From Acetobacteraceae bacterium (lineage in GTDB: Bacteria; Pseudomonadota; Alphaproteobacteria; Acetobacterales; Acetobacteraceae): 49,598 nucleotides of DNA. Location: assembly GCA_027488195.1 (NCBI GenBank), contig JAIYCD010000219.1, positions 1 through 49,598 of the forward strand. The letters run 5' to 3'. Within the stretch, counting starts at the first letter, position 1; each line of letters begins with the position of its first letter. The position numbers were made by a program, and so were the translations under genes. The notes below the pieces were generated by a model. That model had not been told where the DNA came from. It did not search any database and saw only the letters and a program-made list of their open reading frames with translations. Positions 42,717 to 49,598 of the stretch are shown piece by piece.

Positions 42717-43466
42717 ATGGCCGGAAGGCTCGCAGGGAAACGCGCATTCGTGACGGCGGGGGGGCAGGGCATCGGCCGTGCCACCGCCATCGCCATGGCG
42801 AAGGAAGGGGCCTCGGTCATCGCGACCGACCGCGATGCCGCCAAGCTCGCCGGCCTCGACGCGCATGGCATTGCGACCCAGGCGCTGGACGTGCTCGATG
42901 ATGCGGCGGTCGCTTCCGCGATCGGCGCGGCCGGCCGGCTCGACATCCTCTTCAACTGCGCGGGCTTCGTGCACCAGAACACGGCGCTGACCTGCACCGA
43001 TGAGGAATGGGACTTCGCCTTCGCGCTGAACGTCCGCAGCATGTGGCGCAGCATCAAGGCCGCACTGCCGGCGATGCTGGAAGCGAAGCGCGGCAGCATC
43101 ATCAACATGGCCTCGGCCGCGTCCAACATCAAAGGCGCGCCCAACCGCTTCCTCTACGGCACGAGCAAGGCGGCCGTGATCGGCATGACGCGCGCCGTCG
43201 CCGCCGATTGCGTGACCGCGGGCGTGCGCGTGAACTGCCTCGCCCCCGGCACGGTGGACACACCCAGCCTGCAGGATCGCATCGCTGCCAATGCGGCGGC
43301 GGCTGGCGGGCTTGAGGCCTCGCGCGCTGCCTTCATCGCGCGCCAGGCCATGGGCCGGCTTGCGACGGCCGAGGAGATGGCGGCGCTTGTGGTCTATCTC
43401 GCGAGCGACGAAAGCGCCTTCGTCACCGGCCAGGCCATGGTGATCGATGGAGGATGGACGCTGTGA
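42717..43466 (+). CDS. SDR-family oxidoreductase (DHRS6 / 2-keto-3-deoxy-L-fuconate dehydrogenase-like)
   Basis: A 249-residue short-chain dehydrogenase. The cofactor motif TAGGQGIGRA, NCAG, catalytic Ser in MASAASNIKG and Y-G-T-S-K are all present. The overall pattern (LFNCAGFVHQNT, LNVRSMWRSIKA, NIKGAPNRFLYGTSKAAVIG) is close to the DHRS6/BDH2 and 2-keto-3-deoxy-L-fuconate dehydrogenase group. The aspartate in IATDRD favours NAD. The next gene encodes a Bug substrate-binding protein with overlapping start, suggesting that the enzyme handles an imported acid or sugar acid. GGGAGG lies upstream of the ATG. Confidence 0.9.
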   Translation: MAGRLAGKRAFVTAGGQGIGRATAIAMAKEGASVIATDRDAAKLAGLDAHGIATQALDVLDDAAVASAIGAAGRLDILFNCAGFVHQNTALTCTDEEWDFAFALNVRSMWRSIKAALPAMLEAKRGSIINMASAASNIKGAPNRFLYGTSKAAVIGMTRAVAADCVTAGVRVNCLAPGTVDTPSLQDRIAANAAAAGGLEASRAAFIARQAMGRLATAEEMAALVVYLASDESAFVTGQAMVIDGGWTL

Positions 43467-44419
43467 ACACGACACGCCGCGCGCTGCTGGCCGCACCCCT
43501 TCTCGCAACCCCTGCCTTGGCCCAAGCGCCCTGGCCCAACCGCCCCATCCGCATCCTGGTCGGCTTCCCCGCCGGCGGCACGACAGACCTTCTGGGGCGC
43601 GTCGCCGGGCAGATCCTGACCGAGGAGCTGGGCCAGCCCGTCGTTATCGAAAACCGCCCCGGCGCCGGCGGCAACATCGCCGCCCAGGCGGTGCTGCGCA
43701 GCCCGGCCGATGGCTACACGCTGATGCTGGGCTCGCCCGGCACCAACGCCATCAACGCGCATCTCTACAGCAATGCCGGCTACGACCCGCTGACCGATTT
43801 CCTGCCGATCAGCCAGATCGCCGAGGTGCCGAACCTGCTCGCCGCCCACCCCTCGCTCGGTGTGCGGGACGTGCCGGGGCTGATCGCGCTCGCCAAGCAG
43901 CGCCGGCTTTCCTATGGCGAGACCAGCATCGGCGGCTCCACCCATCTTTCCGCCGAGATGTTCCGGCTGATGGCGGGCATCGAGGCGACGCATGTGCCCT
44001 ATCGCGGCAGCGCGCCGATGATGGTGGACCTGCTGCCCGGCCGCATCGACTATGGCGTGGATAATCTGCCCACCATCATCAACCACGTCCGCTCCGGGGC
44101 GCTGGTCGGCATTGGCGTCACCTCCGCCCGGCGCTGGCCCACGGCGCCCGAAATCCAGGCGATCGGCGAGACGTTGCCCGGCTATGAGGTGACGGCCTGG
44201 TTTGGCATCGTGGCGCCACGCGGCACGCCGCCCGAGGTGATCGCCCGCGCCAATGCGGCGCTGCGCGCGGGCCTCACCAAGCCCGAGACGGTGGCGCGGC
44301 TCTCCGAACTCGGCGCCGCCGCGCTGCCGGGCTCGCCCGAGGAATACCAGGCGCGCAACGTGGCGCAGCATGCAAGGCTGGGTGAGCTGATCCGGCGGAT
44401 CGGCGTGAAGGCGGATTAG
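43463..44419 (+). CDS. Bug/TctC-family substrate-binding protein
   Basis: A 318-residue periplasmic binding protein. A signal peptide (NTTRRALLAAPLLATPALAQ) is followed by typical Bug motifs: RPIRILVGFPAGGTTDLLGR, the VIENRPGAGGNIAAQ block and PYRGSAPMMVDLL. I choose GTG 43463, which has GGAGG nine bases upstream and overlaps the SDR stop (GTGA); ATG 43454 is too close to that site. It is an orphan without its own TctA/TctB and may share the permease at 32740-34748 or serve in sensing. It overlaps trmJ by 4 bp at the 3' end. Confidence 0.9.
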   Translation: MNTTRRALLAAPLLATPALAQAPWPNRPIRILVGFPAGGTTDLLGRVAGQILTEELGQPVVIENRPGAGGNIAAQAVLRSPADGYTLMLGSPGTNAINAHLYSNAGYDPLTDFLPISQIAEVPNLLAAHPSLGVRDVPGLIALAKQRRLSYGETSIGGSTHLSAEMFRLMAGIEATHVPYRGSAPMMVDLLPGRIDYGVDNLPTIINHVRSGALVGIGVTSARRWPTAPEIQAIGETLPGYEVTAWFGIVAPRGTPPEVIARANAALRAGLTKPETVARLSELGAAALPGSPEEYQARNVAQHARLGELIRRIGVKAD

Positions 44420-45213
44420 CCCCGGTCTTCCGGCTCCGGCCTTCCATGCCGCATGCGGCCGCGCGAAAGCTCGGCCACCACGCCATGCAGGGTGCGGACC
44501 TCCTGCTCGGTGATTTCGCCGCGGGTGAACCAGTGGCGCAGATTGCGCACCATGCCCTCGCGCTTGGGGGCATTGCGCAGGAAGCCGCTGGCGTCGAGTT
44601 CACTGATCAGGTGGCCCATCAGGTTTTCGAGGCTGTCGCGCGTGGCGATCTCGGTCTTGTGCGTCTGGAACTGGCGGGGCGGCGTGGCATCCGCCGCCAC
44701 CCACCACTCATAGGCCAGCACCATCACCGCCTGGGCCAGGTTGAGCGAGCTGAATTCCGGGTTGAGCGGATAGCGCACCAGCGTATCCGCCCGCGCCAGA
44801 TCCTCGGCTTCCAGCCCCGCGCGCTCGGGACCGAACAGGACCGCCACGCGCATGCCACGCGCGTTGATGTCGCGCAGCTCGGCCGCACCGGCGCGCGCCG
44901 TCATCACCGGGATCACCACATGGCGCGGGCGCGGGCAGGTGGCGAGCACGCGATGGCAATCGGCGAGTGCCGCGTCCACCGTGGGGAAGACCTGCGCCGC
45001 ATCCAGGATGCGATCAGCGCCCGAGGCCGCGGCCCAGGCGCGCGGATGCGGCCAGGTGTCGCGCGGGGCGACGAGGCGCAGGTGGAACAGCCCGCCATTG
45101 GCCATCGCCCTGGCTGTCGTGCCGATATTCTCGGCGAGCTGCGGGCGCACCAGCACCACGATCGGCGTCTCGCCGGCGGGCGCGACGAGCGGTGCGGCGC
45201 CCTCTTCCCTCAT
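44416..45213 (-). CDS. trmJ: tRNA (cytidine/uridine-2'-O-)-methyltransferase TrmJ-like
   Basis: A 265-residue SPOUT methyltransferase. The start [20 protein letters not shown], the [12 protein letters not shown] segment (motif 2) and the [19 protein letters not shown] knot region (motif 3) are diagnostic of TrmJ, which methylates position 32 in the tRNA anticodon loop. The C-terminal helical extension contains [20 protein letters not shown]. It begins in the stop of the DUF305 gene (ATGA overlap) and ends in a 4-bp overlap with the convergent Bug gene. Confidence 0.92.
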   Translation of the reverse strand: MREEGAAPLVAPAGETPIVVLVRPQLAENIGTTARAMANGGLFHLRLVAPRDTWPHPRAWAAASGADRILDAAQVFPTVDAALADCHRVLATCPRPRHVVIPVMTARAGAAELRDINARGMRVAVLFGPERAGLEAEDLARADTLVRYPLNPEFSSLNLAQAVMVLAYEWWVAADATPPRQFQTHKTEIATRDSLENLMGHLISELDASGFLRNAPKREGMVRNLRHWFTRGEITEQEVRTLHGVVAELSRGRMRHGRPEPEDRG

Positions 45214-45569
45214 CTGGCGGGAAGCCTGGCGAGCATGGCGCGCATCTGCGCGATCTCGGCCTGCTGTGCGGTGATGATCTCCTCCGCGAGGCGCTTCACC
45301 TCGGGGTCCGTGCCGTGGCGCAGCACGATGCGGGCCATCTCGATTGCGCCCTCATGGTGCGGGATCATGCCGGCCACGAAGTCGCGATCGACATTGCCGC
45401 TGTAGCGGATCTCCATCGCGCGGTGCATGGCGTTGTTGGCGGCGCGGAACTCGCGCGTGCTGGCGGGCTCGTTGCGGGCCGCTGGCGCGCCGTGGCCGGC
45501 ATGCGGCGATTGCGCCAGCGCGGTGGTGGGGGCGACAGCGGCGGCGATCAGGGCGGTGCGGCGGTTCAT
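45210..45569 (-). CDS. DUF305 family secreted protein
   Basis: A 119-residue protein with a signal peptide (about 1-20, [20 protein letters not shown]). A short His-rich linker (SPHAGHG) and a DUF305 domain with the characteristic [16 protein letters not shown] motif follow. The paired histidines belong to a ferritin-like helical fold and may bind metal, often copper. The function is unknown. It is translationally coupled to trmJ, an unusual pairing, and lies 52 bp from cysS. Confidence 0.9.
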   Translation of the reverse strand: MNRRTALIAAAVAPTTALAQSPHAGHGAPAARNEPASTREFRAANNAMHRAMEIRYSGNVDRDFVAGMIPHHEGAIEMARIVLRHGTDPEVKRLAEEIITAQQAEIAQMRAMLARLPAR

Positions 45570-45621
45570 GGCGTGTCTCCGGTTGGGAGGAGACAGGCTG
45601 CGGCTTGCCATGAGGTGAGGG

Positions 45622-47049
45622 TCAAGCGCGCTTCCATGTCGTGCCCCCCGCGCTGTCCTCCAGCACCACGCCCTGCGCCAGGAGCTCCGCGCGGATGCGG
45701 TCCGCCTCGGCCCAGTTCTTCGCGGCGCGGGCGGCGAGGCGAGCGGCGATGGCGGCCTCGATGGCGCTCGCATCATCGCCCCCTTGCAGCCAGGCGCGGG
45801 GTTCGCTTTGCGCCAGGCCCAGCACGGCGGCCGCCTCGCGGAAGGCGGCGGCGGCCTGGCCGGGCACGGGCGCCCAGGACTTGCCAATGCGCGAGAGCAC
45901 GGCGGCGGCGGAACCGCCGACGGTGGCACTGTTTTCCAGCGTGCGGAGATCGCGCAGGCGGGCCAGCGCGAGGGGCGTGTTCAAATCATCGGCCAGCGGC
46001 TCCAGCGCCCATTCCGCCATCTCGGTGATGAGGGCCGCTTCGCTGACTTCGGGCGCGCGGCCCAGCATCGCGTAACTGTCATCCAGCTCGGCCTTGGCCT
46101 CCGCGAGGCCCGCCTGGGTGTAGTCCAGCGCGCTGCGGTAATGCGTGCGCAGCAGCAGCATCCGGAAGGCCTCGCCCGCCCAGGGGCCCTGCGCCAGGAT
46201 GTCCTGCACGGTGAGGAAATTGCCGAGGCTCTTCGACATCTTCTCGCCATCCACCAGCAGCATGCCGTTGTGCAGCCAGGTGTGTGCCATGAAGGGCGTG
46301 CCGAAGGCGCCGCGGCTTTGCGCCACCTCGTTCTCGTGATGCGGGAAGAGCAGGTCCGCGCCGCCGCCATGGATGTCGAACTGCTCGCCCAGGTGCCGCC
46401 AGGACATGGCCGAGCACTCGATATGCCAGCCCGGCCGCCCACGGCCCCAGGGCGAGGCCCAGCCCGGCGTCTCATCATCGGAGGGCTTCCACAGCACGAA
46501 GTCACCGGCATCGCGCTTGTAGGGCGCGACATCCACGCGCGCCCCGGCCAGCAGCTCATCCTGGTTGCGGCCGGAAAGCTTGCCGTAATCGGCGAAGCTG
46601 CCGACGCTGAAGAGGACATGACCCTCCGCCGCATAGGCGTGGCCGTTCGCGACCAGCTTCTCGGTGAGCGCGATCATCTCGGCGATGTGGCCGGTGGCGG
46701 TCGGCTCCACATCGGGCGGCAGGCTGCCGAGTGCGGCCATGTCGCGGTGGAAATCGGCCGTGGTGCGGGCGGTGATGGCGCTGATTGGCTCACCCGACTC
46801 ACGGGCGCGCGCGTTGATCTTGTCATCCACGTCGGTGATGTTCCGCGCATAGGTCACGCGCGGATAAAGCCGCCGTAGCAGCCGCGCCAGCACGTCGAAC
46901 ACCACGACCGGCCGCGCATTGCCGAGATGCGCCAGGTCATAGACCGTGGGGCCGCAGACATAGAGCTTCACATGCGCGGGATCGAGCGGGCGGAACGCCT
47001 CCTCGCGGCGCGTCAGGCTGTTGTGGAAACGCAGGGGAGGCTGGGTCAT
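45622..47049 (-). CDS. cysS: Cysteinyl-tRNA synthetase
   Basis: A 475-residue class I aminoacyl-tRNA synthetase. C32 and the HIGH-equivalent HLGN (41-44) lie in [17 protein letters not shown]. Other zinc ligands occur in HIECSAMSW (C212) and FPHHENE (H237/H238), and KMSKSLGN starts at 270. The DALR-type anticodon region follows. Length matches the family. It loads cysteine on tRNA-Cys. The gene sits downstream of gltX with a 126 bp gap. Confidence 0.97.
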   Translation of the reverse strand: MTQPPLRFHNSLTRREEAFRPLDPAHVKLYVCGPTVYDLAHLGNARPVVVFDVLARLLRRLYPRVTYARNITDVDDKINARARESGEPISAITARTTADFHRDMAALGSLPPDVEPTATGHIAEMIALTEKLVANGHAYAAEGHVLFSVGSFADYGKLSGRNQDELLAGARVDVAPYKRDAGDFVLWKPSDDETPGWASPWGRGRPGWHIECSAMSWRHLGEQFDIHGGGADLLFPHHENEVAQSRGAFGTPFMAHTWLHNGMLLVDGEKMSKSLGNFLTVQDILAQGPWAGEAFRMLLLRTHYRSALDYTQAGLAEAKAELDDSYAMLGRAPEVSEAALITEMAEWALEPLADDLNTPLALARLRDLRTLENSATVGGSAAAVLSRIGKSWAPVPGQAAAAFREAAAVLGLAQSEPRAWLQGGDDASAIEAAIAARLAARAAKNWAEADRIRAELLAQGVVLEDSAGGTTWKRA

Positions 47050-47175
47050 CGGGGCTGGTCCGTCGGGCCAAGAGTAAGGCGCGCGCCAGCGTCACGCGGC
47101 GCGCGGGTCGTCAGCAGGTTCGGCAGGACAGCGACAGGACCATGCGCCTTGTATGCGCCAGGACCGGCCCCGGAT

Positions 47176-48498
47176 TCAAGCCCGCAACCGCGCCTCGGCC
47201 CTGGCACGGCCGATCAGCGGCAGCAAGGTCTTGAGGTCCGGCCCGTGATCCTCGCCGGTGAGCGCCAGGCGCAGCGGCATGAAGAGCGCCTTGCCCTTGC
47301 GACCCGTGGCGGCCTTGATCGCCTCGGTCCAGGCGGGCCAGGTGGTGGCGTCATAGGGCTCGGCCGGCAGGAGGCTGAGTGCCACGGCGAGGAACTCGGC
47401 CTCCGCCGGCTGCTCGACGGGCGCGATATGGCCATGCACCACATCCCACCAATGCTTCACCTCGGGCAGGCGGTCGAGGTTCTCGCGCACGGCTTCCCAG
47501 AAGGCGGCATCCGCGCCCTCCGGCAGCTTGGGCTGCGCTTCCTCGAAGGACATGCCGTGCAGCAGCTTGCGGTTCAGCGCCAGCAATTGCCGCGGGTCGA
47601 AGCGCGGCGAGGAGTGGGAGACGCTCATCAGGTCGAAGGCCGGCAGCAACTGGGCCGGCGTGCCCGGGAAGGGATCGTGCGAGGTGCCGAGCGCCGCGAG
47701 ATACCCGGTGATGGAAGCCGCCTCCACCCCATCCCGCCGCAGCTGCCTGAGCGAGAGCGAGCCGATGCGCTTGGAGAGCGGCCCGCCATCGGCGTCCGTC
47801 AGCAGCGGCAGATGCGCGAAATGCAGCGCCTCCATCTTGCCGCCCAGCGCGCGCCAGATATCCAGCTGCACGCCGGTATTGGTCACGTGATCCTCACCGC
47901 GCACCACATGGGTGACGCCGGTCTCAAGGTCATCCACCACGGAGGTGAAGGTGTAGAGCGGCGAGCCATCGGCGCGCACCAGCACCGGATCACTGATGGC
48001 GGAGAGCTTCACCGAGCGCGGGCCCAGAACGCCATCCACCCAATCCACGCTGCCGGTGGAAAGCTTGAAGCGCCAATAGGGCTGCTTCCCGTTCTCCAGC
48101 GCGCGGGCGTACTGCTCCTCCGTCATCTTCAGCGCCGCGCGGTCATAGAGCGGCGGGCGGCCCTGCTTCAGGCGGAGTTCGCGCTTGTAGGAAAGCTCCT
48201 CCTCGCTTTCGAAGCAGGGGTAGAGGTGGCCGCTTTTCTTGAGGCGCTCGGCGGCGGCGGCATAGGCGGCGAGGCGGTCGGACTGGCGGAACATGCTGTC
48301 CCATTCCAGGCCGAGCCAGCGCAGATCCTCCTCGATCGCGGTGACGTATTCGACCTTGCTGCGGCCGGTGTCGGTGTCATCCAGGCGCAGCACCAGCTCG
48401 CCGCCGGACTTCCGGGCAAACAGCCAATTGGCAAGCGCGATGCGGGCATTGCCCACATGGAGATGCCCGGTGGGCGATGGTGCAAAACGAAGCTTCAT
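47176..48498 (-). CDS. gltX: Glutamyl-tRNA synthetase, GltX2 type
   Basis: A 440-residue class I synthetase. The HIGH-equivalent is in FAPSPTGHLHVGNAR (residues 5-19). The KMSKS-equivalent is P-L-S-K-R (240-244, inside LTDADGGPLSKRIGS) rather than KLSKR. SLSLRQLRRDGVEAASITGYLAALG follows, a layout typical of the second glutamyl-tRNA synthetase of alphaproteobacteria. Many of these genomes have two copies, one of which also charges tRNA-Gln for the amidotransferase route. Which of the two roles this copy has cannot be told from sequence. Confidence 0.93.
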   Translation of the reverse strand: MKLRFAPSPTGHLHVGNARIALANWLFARKSGGELVLRLDDTDTGRSKVEYVTAIEEDLRWLGLEWDSMFRQSDRLAAYAAAAERLKKSGHLYPCFESEEELSYKRELRLKQGRPPLYDRAALKMTEEQYARALENGKQPYWRFKLSTGSVDWVDGVLGPRSVKLSAISDPVLVRADGSPLYTFTSVVDDLETGVTHVVRGEDHVTNTGVQLDIWRALGGKMEALHFAHLPLLTDADGGPLSKRIGSLSLRQLRRDGVEAASITGYLAALGTSHDPFPGTPAQLLPAFDLMSVSHSSPRFDPRQLLALNRKLLHGMSFEEAQPKLPEGADAAFWEAVRENLDRLPEVKHWWDVVHGHIAPVEQPAEAEFLAVALSLLPAEPYDATTWPAWTEAIKAATGRKGKALFMPLRLALTGEDHGPDLKTLLPLIGRARAEARLRA

Positions 48499-48587
48499 AT
48501 CGATGCCCTCAAACGCCGGGCGCGCGCTCCGCGCGCTGGGCTTCGCGCCACGGCGGGCGCGCTGGTGGGAAGTGCGGTCTGGGCGCG

Positions 48588-48606
48588 CCGGCCGCGGTGC
48601 GGCCGG
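48588..48606. terminator. Hairpin between the hypothetical gene and gltX
   Basis: A perfect 8-bp stem CCGGCCGC-GGT-GCGGCCGG lies in the 150 bp gap, 43 bp after the hypothetical gene's stop in its direction of transcription. A second GCGCGC-rich inverted repeat is present nearer gltX (48521-48537). No T-run follows; it is possibly a terminator, or a rho-independent-like pause. Confidence 0.4.
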
Positions 48607-48648
48607 ATGGTCCTGGGCGCGTTCAAGGAAGGGAGGCCGGCTCAGGCG

Positions 48649-49035
48649 TCATTCCGCCTCGCCCTCCTCGTCATCCTCATCCTCTTCGAGCCGGCGCGGA
48701 TCGATGATGCGCCAGTTCAGCGCCTCCCGATCGCGCGGGGGCGCGGCGGCGAAGGCGGGCAGGTCATTCGCACTCTGCCAGGCGCTTTCGGGTGCGCCCT
48801 CCACCACCGCATCCTCGCCAAAGGCGAACCAGGCGGCGGTCACATCGGCGGCCGAGGCGCGCGGCACGCGGCAGCGCTCCACACTGTCCCGCACATAGCG
48901 CTTCGCGAATTCATTGGCATGCGCGAGCGAGGTGAAGCCGCGCACCACCTCGGCCGGTTCCGCGCTGTCGGGGTCCGAGAGGTCCATGATGCGGACCTCC
49001 AGCCCCTCGGGGGGCGCCAGCAGGTTCTCGGTCAC
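48649..49035 (-). CDS. Hypothetical protein with acidic C-terminus
   Basis: A 128-residue cytoplasmic protein, GTG start overlapping the nadE stop (GTGA). The visible pattern is a basic/hydrophobic middle ([25 protein letters not shown]), a region rich in Trp/Phe and a strongly acidic tail ([15 protein letters not shown]). I do not recognise the family. Coupling to nadE and position before gltX suggest it is co-expressed with housekeeping genes. Confidence 0.75.
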   Translation of the reverse strand: MTENLLAPPEGLEVRIMDLSDPDSAEPAEVVRGFTSLAHANEFAKRYVRDSVERCRVPRASAADVTAAWFAFGEDAVVEGAPESAWQSANDLPAFAAAPPRDREALNWRIIDPRRLEEDEDDEEGEAE

Positions 49036-49598
49036 GAGATCAGCCCCGTGAAGCCATTGGTGATGGGGTAGCGCCGGTCCCGCCCGAAGGCGCGCTGGCC
49101 GATCTTCACGCCGGGCGGGGCCTGGCGGCGCTTGTATTCGGCGCGGTCCAGCATGCGCCAGACGCGGAGGACAAGCGTGCGTTCAAAGCCGGCGGCAACG
49201 AGATCATCCACGCTGCGTTCCTGCTCGACCAGGCCGTTCAGGATGGCGTCCAGCACCTCATAGGGCGGCAGTGTGTCCTGGTCCTTCTGGTCGGGCTTGA
49301 GCTCCGCGCTGGGCGGCTTGGTGATCACGCGTTCGGGCATCACGGCGCCATCGGGGCCGAGGGCAGCGGCCGGGACATTCTCATTGCGCCAGCGGCAGAC
49401 CTCGAAGACGTCGGTCTTGTAGACATCCTTCAGCACGGAATAGCCGCCGCACATGTCGCCATAGATGGTGGCGTAGCCGGTGCTCATCTCGCTCTTGTTG
49501 CCGGTGGTCAGCAGCATGTTGCCGAACTTGTTCGACAGCGCCATCAGCGTCACGCCACGGATGCGCGACTGGAGGTTCTCCTCCGTGATGTCCGGCGC
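49032..49598 (-). CDS. nadE: NAD+ synthetase, C-terminal part (partial at window edge)
   Basis: The last 188 residues of a glutamine- or ammonia-dependent NAD synthetase. [12 protein letters not shown] at the window edge, [20 protein letters not shown] (ATP/NaAD-binding region), [12 protein letters not shown] and the [23 protein letters not shown] block are typical of the C-terminal synthetase domain. It converts deamido-NAD to NAD. The 5' part, with the possible glutaminase domain, lies beyond the window. Confidence 0.96.
   Translation of the reverse strand, partial: APDITEENLQSRIRGVTLMALSNKFGNMLLTTGNKSEMSTGYATIYGDMCGGYSVLKDVYKTDVFEVCRWRNENVPAAALGPDGAVMPERVITKPPSAELKPDQKDQDTLPPYEVLDAILNGLVEQERSVDDLVAAGFERTLVLRVWRMLDRAEYKRRQAPPGVKIGQRAFGRDRRYPITNGFTGLIS

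Noticed and set aside
43454-43466. ATG 43454 as start of the second Bug protein
   Set aside because: It lies one base or less from the GGAGG site; GTG 43463 has proper spacing and the usual GTGA overlap.
47050-47175. Possible tRNA or small RNA between gltX and cysS
   Set aside because: No T-loop consensus or cloverleaf could be drawn by eye; only short GC-rich inverted repeats.

Overview
The window is about 70% GC, and every CDS is compact alphaproteobacterial coding sequence. It looks like a chromosomal piece of an Acetobacteraceae bacterium (Roseomonas or relatives). That placement is inferred from the BcsA-BcsB fused cellulose synthase, several tripartite tricarboxylate transporter (TTT) proteins, a GltX2-type glutamyl-tRNA synthetase and a ChvG-type kinase. 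No rRNA, tRNA, CRISPR array, insertion sequence or prophage gene was seen, and no gap without a gene exceeds about 250 bp.

Layout. 1-5417: tail of an unknown gene, a D-aminopeptidase-like serine hydrolase (-), a NeuD/PglD-type acetyltransferase, then ctpA, a divergent polysaccharide deacetylase and rppH. 5424-7882: small membrane protein (-), MoxR ATPase and VWA/CoxE protein. 7940-11857: zinc alcohol dehydrogenase (-), metallo-beta-lactamase-fold hydrolase (+), and a MetE-like plus FAH-family pair (-). 12110-26944: a tightly packed cellulose operon in the order bcsZ, proline-rich BcsP/BcsO-like protein, bcsQ, fused bcsAB, AlgX-like and AlgF-like proteins, bcsC and an SGNH hydrolase. 26958-29066 (-): two paralogous secreted proteins built from a TDxDPSDGPGxGRG repeat, followed by a JmjC/cupin oxygenase. 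29242-34748: sapC, tctC, an old yellow enzyme, a short methyltransferase (-), tctB and tctA. 34813-37228: a toxin-antitoxin pair whose antitoxin is an XRE-CcdA fusion, then a ChvG-like kinase. 37279-44419: MORN protein, MFS transporter, universal stress protein, two alpha/beta hydrolases, an SDR dehydrogenase and a second TctC. 44416-49598 (-): trmJ, DUF305 protein, cysS, gltX2, a hypothetical protein and the 3' part of nadE.

How the genes work together. The 15 kb bcs block encodes polymerisation and export (BcsAB, BcsC), a trimming endoglucanase (BcsZ), ParA-like and proline-rich accessory proteins, and two proteins of the alginate/Wss acetylation type (AlgX, AlgF). The acetyl-importing MBOAT subunit (AlgI/WssH) is absent from the window. 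The product may therefore be an O-acetylated cellulose completed by a gene elsewhere.

The least explained parts are (1) the repeat-protein/JmjC-oxygenase cluster, which has the look of a substrate-and-modifier set, and (2) the XRE-CcdA/CcdB module with a 14-bp triplication at the antitoxin stop codon. Both are hypotheses from sequence reading only.
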